Part shown: positions 62,974 to 64,000 of the stretch, piece after piece
Layout of the letters: every line of letters begins with the position of its first letter
How positions within the stretch are numbered: position 1 is the stretch's first letter
DNA from: Acidobacteriota bacterium
GTDB lineage: Bacteria > Acidobacteriota > Terriglobia > Terriglobales > Acidobacteriaceae
DNA length: 64,000 nt
Direction: 5' to 3'
Assembly (NCBI GenBank): GCA_013288805.1
Contig: JABDBE010000003.1
Location: 1 to 64,000, forward strand
Translations under genes and position numbers: made by a program
The notes under the pieces: model-generated
The model's database searches: none
What the model saw: only the letters and a program-made list of their open reading frames with translations
Told to the model about the DNA's origin: nothing

Positions 62974-63713
62974 CCCATGAGCATGCCGCCGTTCACGGCT
63001 AGAACATGTCCAGTGATATAGGAAGCTTCGTCCGAGGCGAGAAACGCAACTGAGTTCGCCACGTCGTCGGGAGTCCCGATTCGTCCCAGAGGAATCATTT
63101 TCAATGCGTTCTGTTTGAAGTCATCGGTGAATCCCGAGGTCATGGCGGTTTCGATGAAGCCGGGCGCGACGGCGTTGCAAGTTATGTTGCGCGACCCGAC
63201 TTCGCGGGCGATGGCCATGGTCAATCCAATCAGTCCCGCTTTCGACGCGGCATAGTTTGCTTGTCCGGCCTGGCCCATCTGACCGAAGACCGACGTTATG
63301 TTGATGATCCGGCCCCAGCGCTGCTTGAGCATCGAACCGATCACCTGCTGAATACAAAGATACGCGGATGTTAGGTTGGTGTTGAGAACGGAGTCCCAAT
63401 CGGCGCGCTTCATGCGCATAACCAGTTGATCGCGTGTGATGCCGGCATTGTTTATGAGAATGTCGACTTTACCGAGTTGTCCGAGGGCAGCCTTGAATGC
63501 GGTTTTGACTTGCTCTTCGTCGGCTACATCAAGCCGGAACGCAGACGCCTTCCCACCCGCGGCCTCGATCTCTCGCACCAGTTCGTTCAGCTTTTCCTGA
63601 TTGCGAGCTGCCACTGCCACGGTCGCGCCTGATGCCGCGAGCTTAAGAGCACAAGCACGGCCAATGCCCTGGGACGCACCCGTGACGAGCGCGACCCGAC
63701 CTGAAAGGGTCAT
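62970..63713 (-). CDS. fabG: 3-oxoacyl-ACP reductase FabG
   Basis: A 247-residue short-chain dehydrogenase of fatty acid synthesis. The NADPH fingerprint TGASQGIGRACAL, the NNAG motif (INNAGITRDQLVMRM), the catalytic Ser (NITSVFGQMGQAGQANYAASKAG) with Tyr-x3-Lys, and the C-terminal ITGHVLAVNGGMLMG are all present. Ser-Tyr-Lys and Asn are in place. The last residues match FabG rather than other SDRs. It is the first gene of fabG-GNAT-dienelactone hydrolase. A TATAAT and an AAGGAG Shine-Dalgarno precede the ATG. Confidence 0.93.
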   Translation of the reverse strand: MTLSGRVALVTGASQGIGRACALKLAASGATVAVAARNQEKLNELVREIEAAGGKASAFRLDVADEEQVKTAFKAALGQLGKVDILINNAGITRDQLVMRMKRADWDSVLNTNLTSAYLCIQQVIGSMLKQRWGRIINITSVFGQMGQAGQANYAASKAGLIGLTMAIAREVGSRNITCNAVAPGFIETAMTSGFTDDFKQNALKMIPLGRIGTPDDVANSVAFLASDEASYITGHVLAVNGGMLMG

Positions 63714-63739
63714 GATTTCTCCTTACTGATTGAACCCGA

Positions 63740-63745
63740 ATTATA
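63740..63745 (-). promoter_or_regulatory. -10 box of the fabG operon
   Basis: A TATAAT on the minus strand lies about 27 nt before the fabG ATG, after the fusA end; no clear -35. Confidence 0.45.
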
Positions 63746-63807
63746 GCGGTAGATGGGGAGTCGTGGCGCGCTGCGGAGGAGTGGAACACTAAATTCGCGA
63801 TTACAGC

Positions 63808-64000
63808 CTATTCTGAATCCGGCTTGGCAGCGGCATGGCCCCTCCCCGCAGTTGGACCTTTGGGTCTATTGGCCACAACACCGGTTTCCTCGGCGCCAGA
63901 ATCGCCAACGTGAGGAGCCTCCTCATAGCGAGCAAAGGTCATCGAATAACTGGCTCGCCCTTGAGTGCTCGAACGCATGTGCGTCGCATAGCCGATCAAT
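63808..64000 (-). CDS. fusA: elongation factor G, C-terminal end (partial)
   Basis: Only the last 63 or so residues are in the window; the gene continues beyond base 64000. MIGYATHMRSSTQGRASYSMTFARYEEAP matches the closing strand and helix of EF-G domain V (Y-x-T-x-L-R-S-x-T-Q-G-R-A pattern). EF-G drives ribosomal translocation and, with RRF, recycling. The remaining 34 residues (HVGDSGAEETGVVANRPKG...) form a hydrophilic tail longer than in model EF-G proteins. The paralogous or canonical status cannot be judged from this part. Confidence 0.85.
   Translation of the reverse strand, partial: LIGYATHMRSSTQGRASYSMTFARYEEAPHVGDSGAEETGVVANRPKGPTAGRGHAAAKPDSE

Overview
The window looks like a stretch of soil Acidobacteriota chromosome, probably class Terriglobia (Koribacter/Terriglobales-like). 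This is inferred from family content and style, not from a database search. Clues are two giant Oar-like TonB-dependent receptors with N-terminal carboxypeptidase-regulatory domains, several TonB-C-domain proteins, DUF4382/DUF5666-type lipoproteins, a CarD regulator, moderately high GC, and a mix of Shine-Dalgarno-led and apparently leaderless genes. No phage, IS element, CRISPR array or tRNA was seen. The window is mostly core chromosome with two toxin-antitoxin pairs as the clearest mobile-type cargo.

Layout. 0-5.5 kb: a trifunctional exopolysaccharide synthase (GH18-like + NodB deacetylase + GT2) divergent from a GT39-type membrane glycosyltransferase. 5.5-9.7 kb: serS with three small downstream genes on the minus strand (including a LolA-like protein), divergent from pyrD and a 59-aa membrane protein. 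9.7-15.1 kb: a secreted BNR-repeat protein, the RNase P RNA gene rnpB, a frameshifted small Arg/Lys-rich ORF, a GT4 glycosyltransferase, glyA and a GNAT. 15.4-19.8 kb: a secreted beta-helix protein, an alpha/beta hydrolase, a BrnT/BrnA pair and alr. 19.9-24.6 kb: an envelope block with a frameshifted TonB-like gene, OmpH/Skp and BamA. 24.7-29.9 kb: a molybdopterin oxidoreductase, a DUF4382/5666-type lipoprotein, a GyrI-like protein and frr. 30-34 kb: pyrH, tsf, rpsB, rpsI and rplM in a conserved minus-strand translation cluster with a strong promoter ahead of rplM. 34.3-38.9 kb: an ABC permease, a LolA/DUF4292-like lipoprotein, VapBC, mltG and ruvX. 38.9-43.5 kb (plus strand): an AI-2E-family permease, carD, greA, a CDP-alcohol phosphatidyltransferase and a secreted unknown. 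43.5-48.3 kb: a TonB-C protein, a di-heme oxidoreductase, a helical unknown and an isoaspartyl peptidase. 48.25 kb: a perfect parS-like palindrome. 48.4-55.8 kb: two divergent Oar-like receptors. 56-61.6 kb: a PNPOx-like protein, a beta-carbonic-anhydrase-like protein, a quinone oxidoreductase, an MltD-like lytic transglycosylase, an acidic/H1-like basic protein and a small unknown. 61.7-64 kb: dienelactone hydrolase, GNAT and fabG in one operon, then the 3' end of fusA.

Three sequence-level patterns stand out. (1) At least ten intergenic spacers contain arrays of degenerate 7-bp units held in strict 7-nt phase. Several are paired with an inverted array so the spacer could fold back on itself. 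Many units fit a loose consensus TYRGCNN. I know of no named element of this type in this phylum. (2) About ten genes have a -10-like hexamer only 6-10 nt before the start codon and no usable Shine-Dalgarno, so they look leaderless. (3) Two genes, a TonB-like transducer and a small basic protein, are each split by a single-base frameshift that could be mutation, sequencing error or slippage.

Functionally the window combines envelope biogenesis (BamA, Skp, LolA-like proteins, MltG, MltD, Alr, polysaccharide synthesis), TonB-dependent import across the outer membrane, and the core translation and transcription machinery (RNase P, SerRS, r-proteins, EF-Ts, RRF, EF-G, GreA, CarD).
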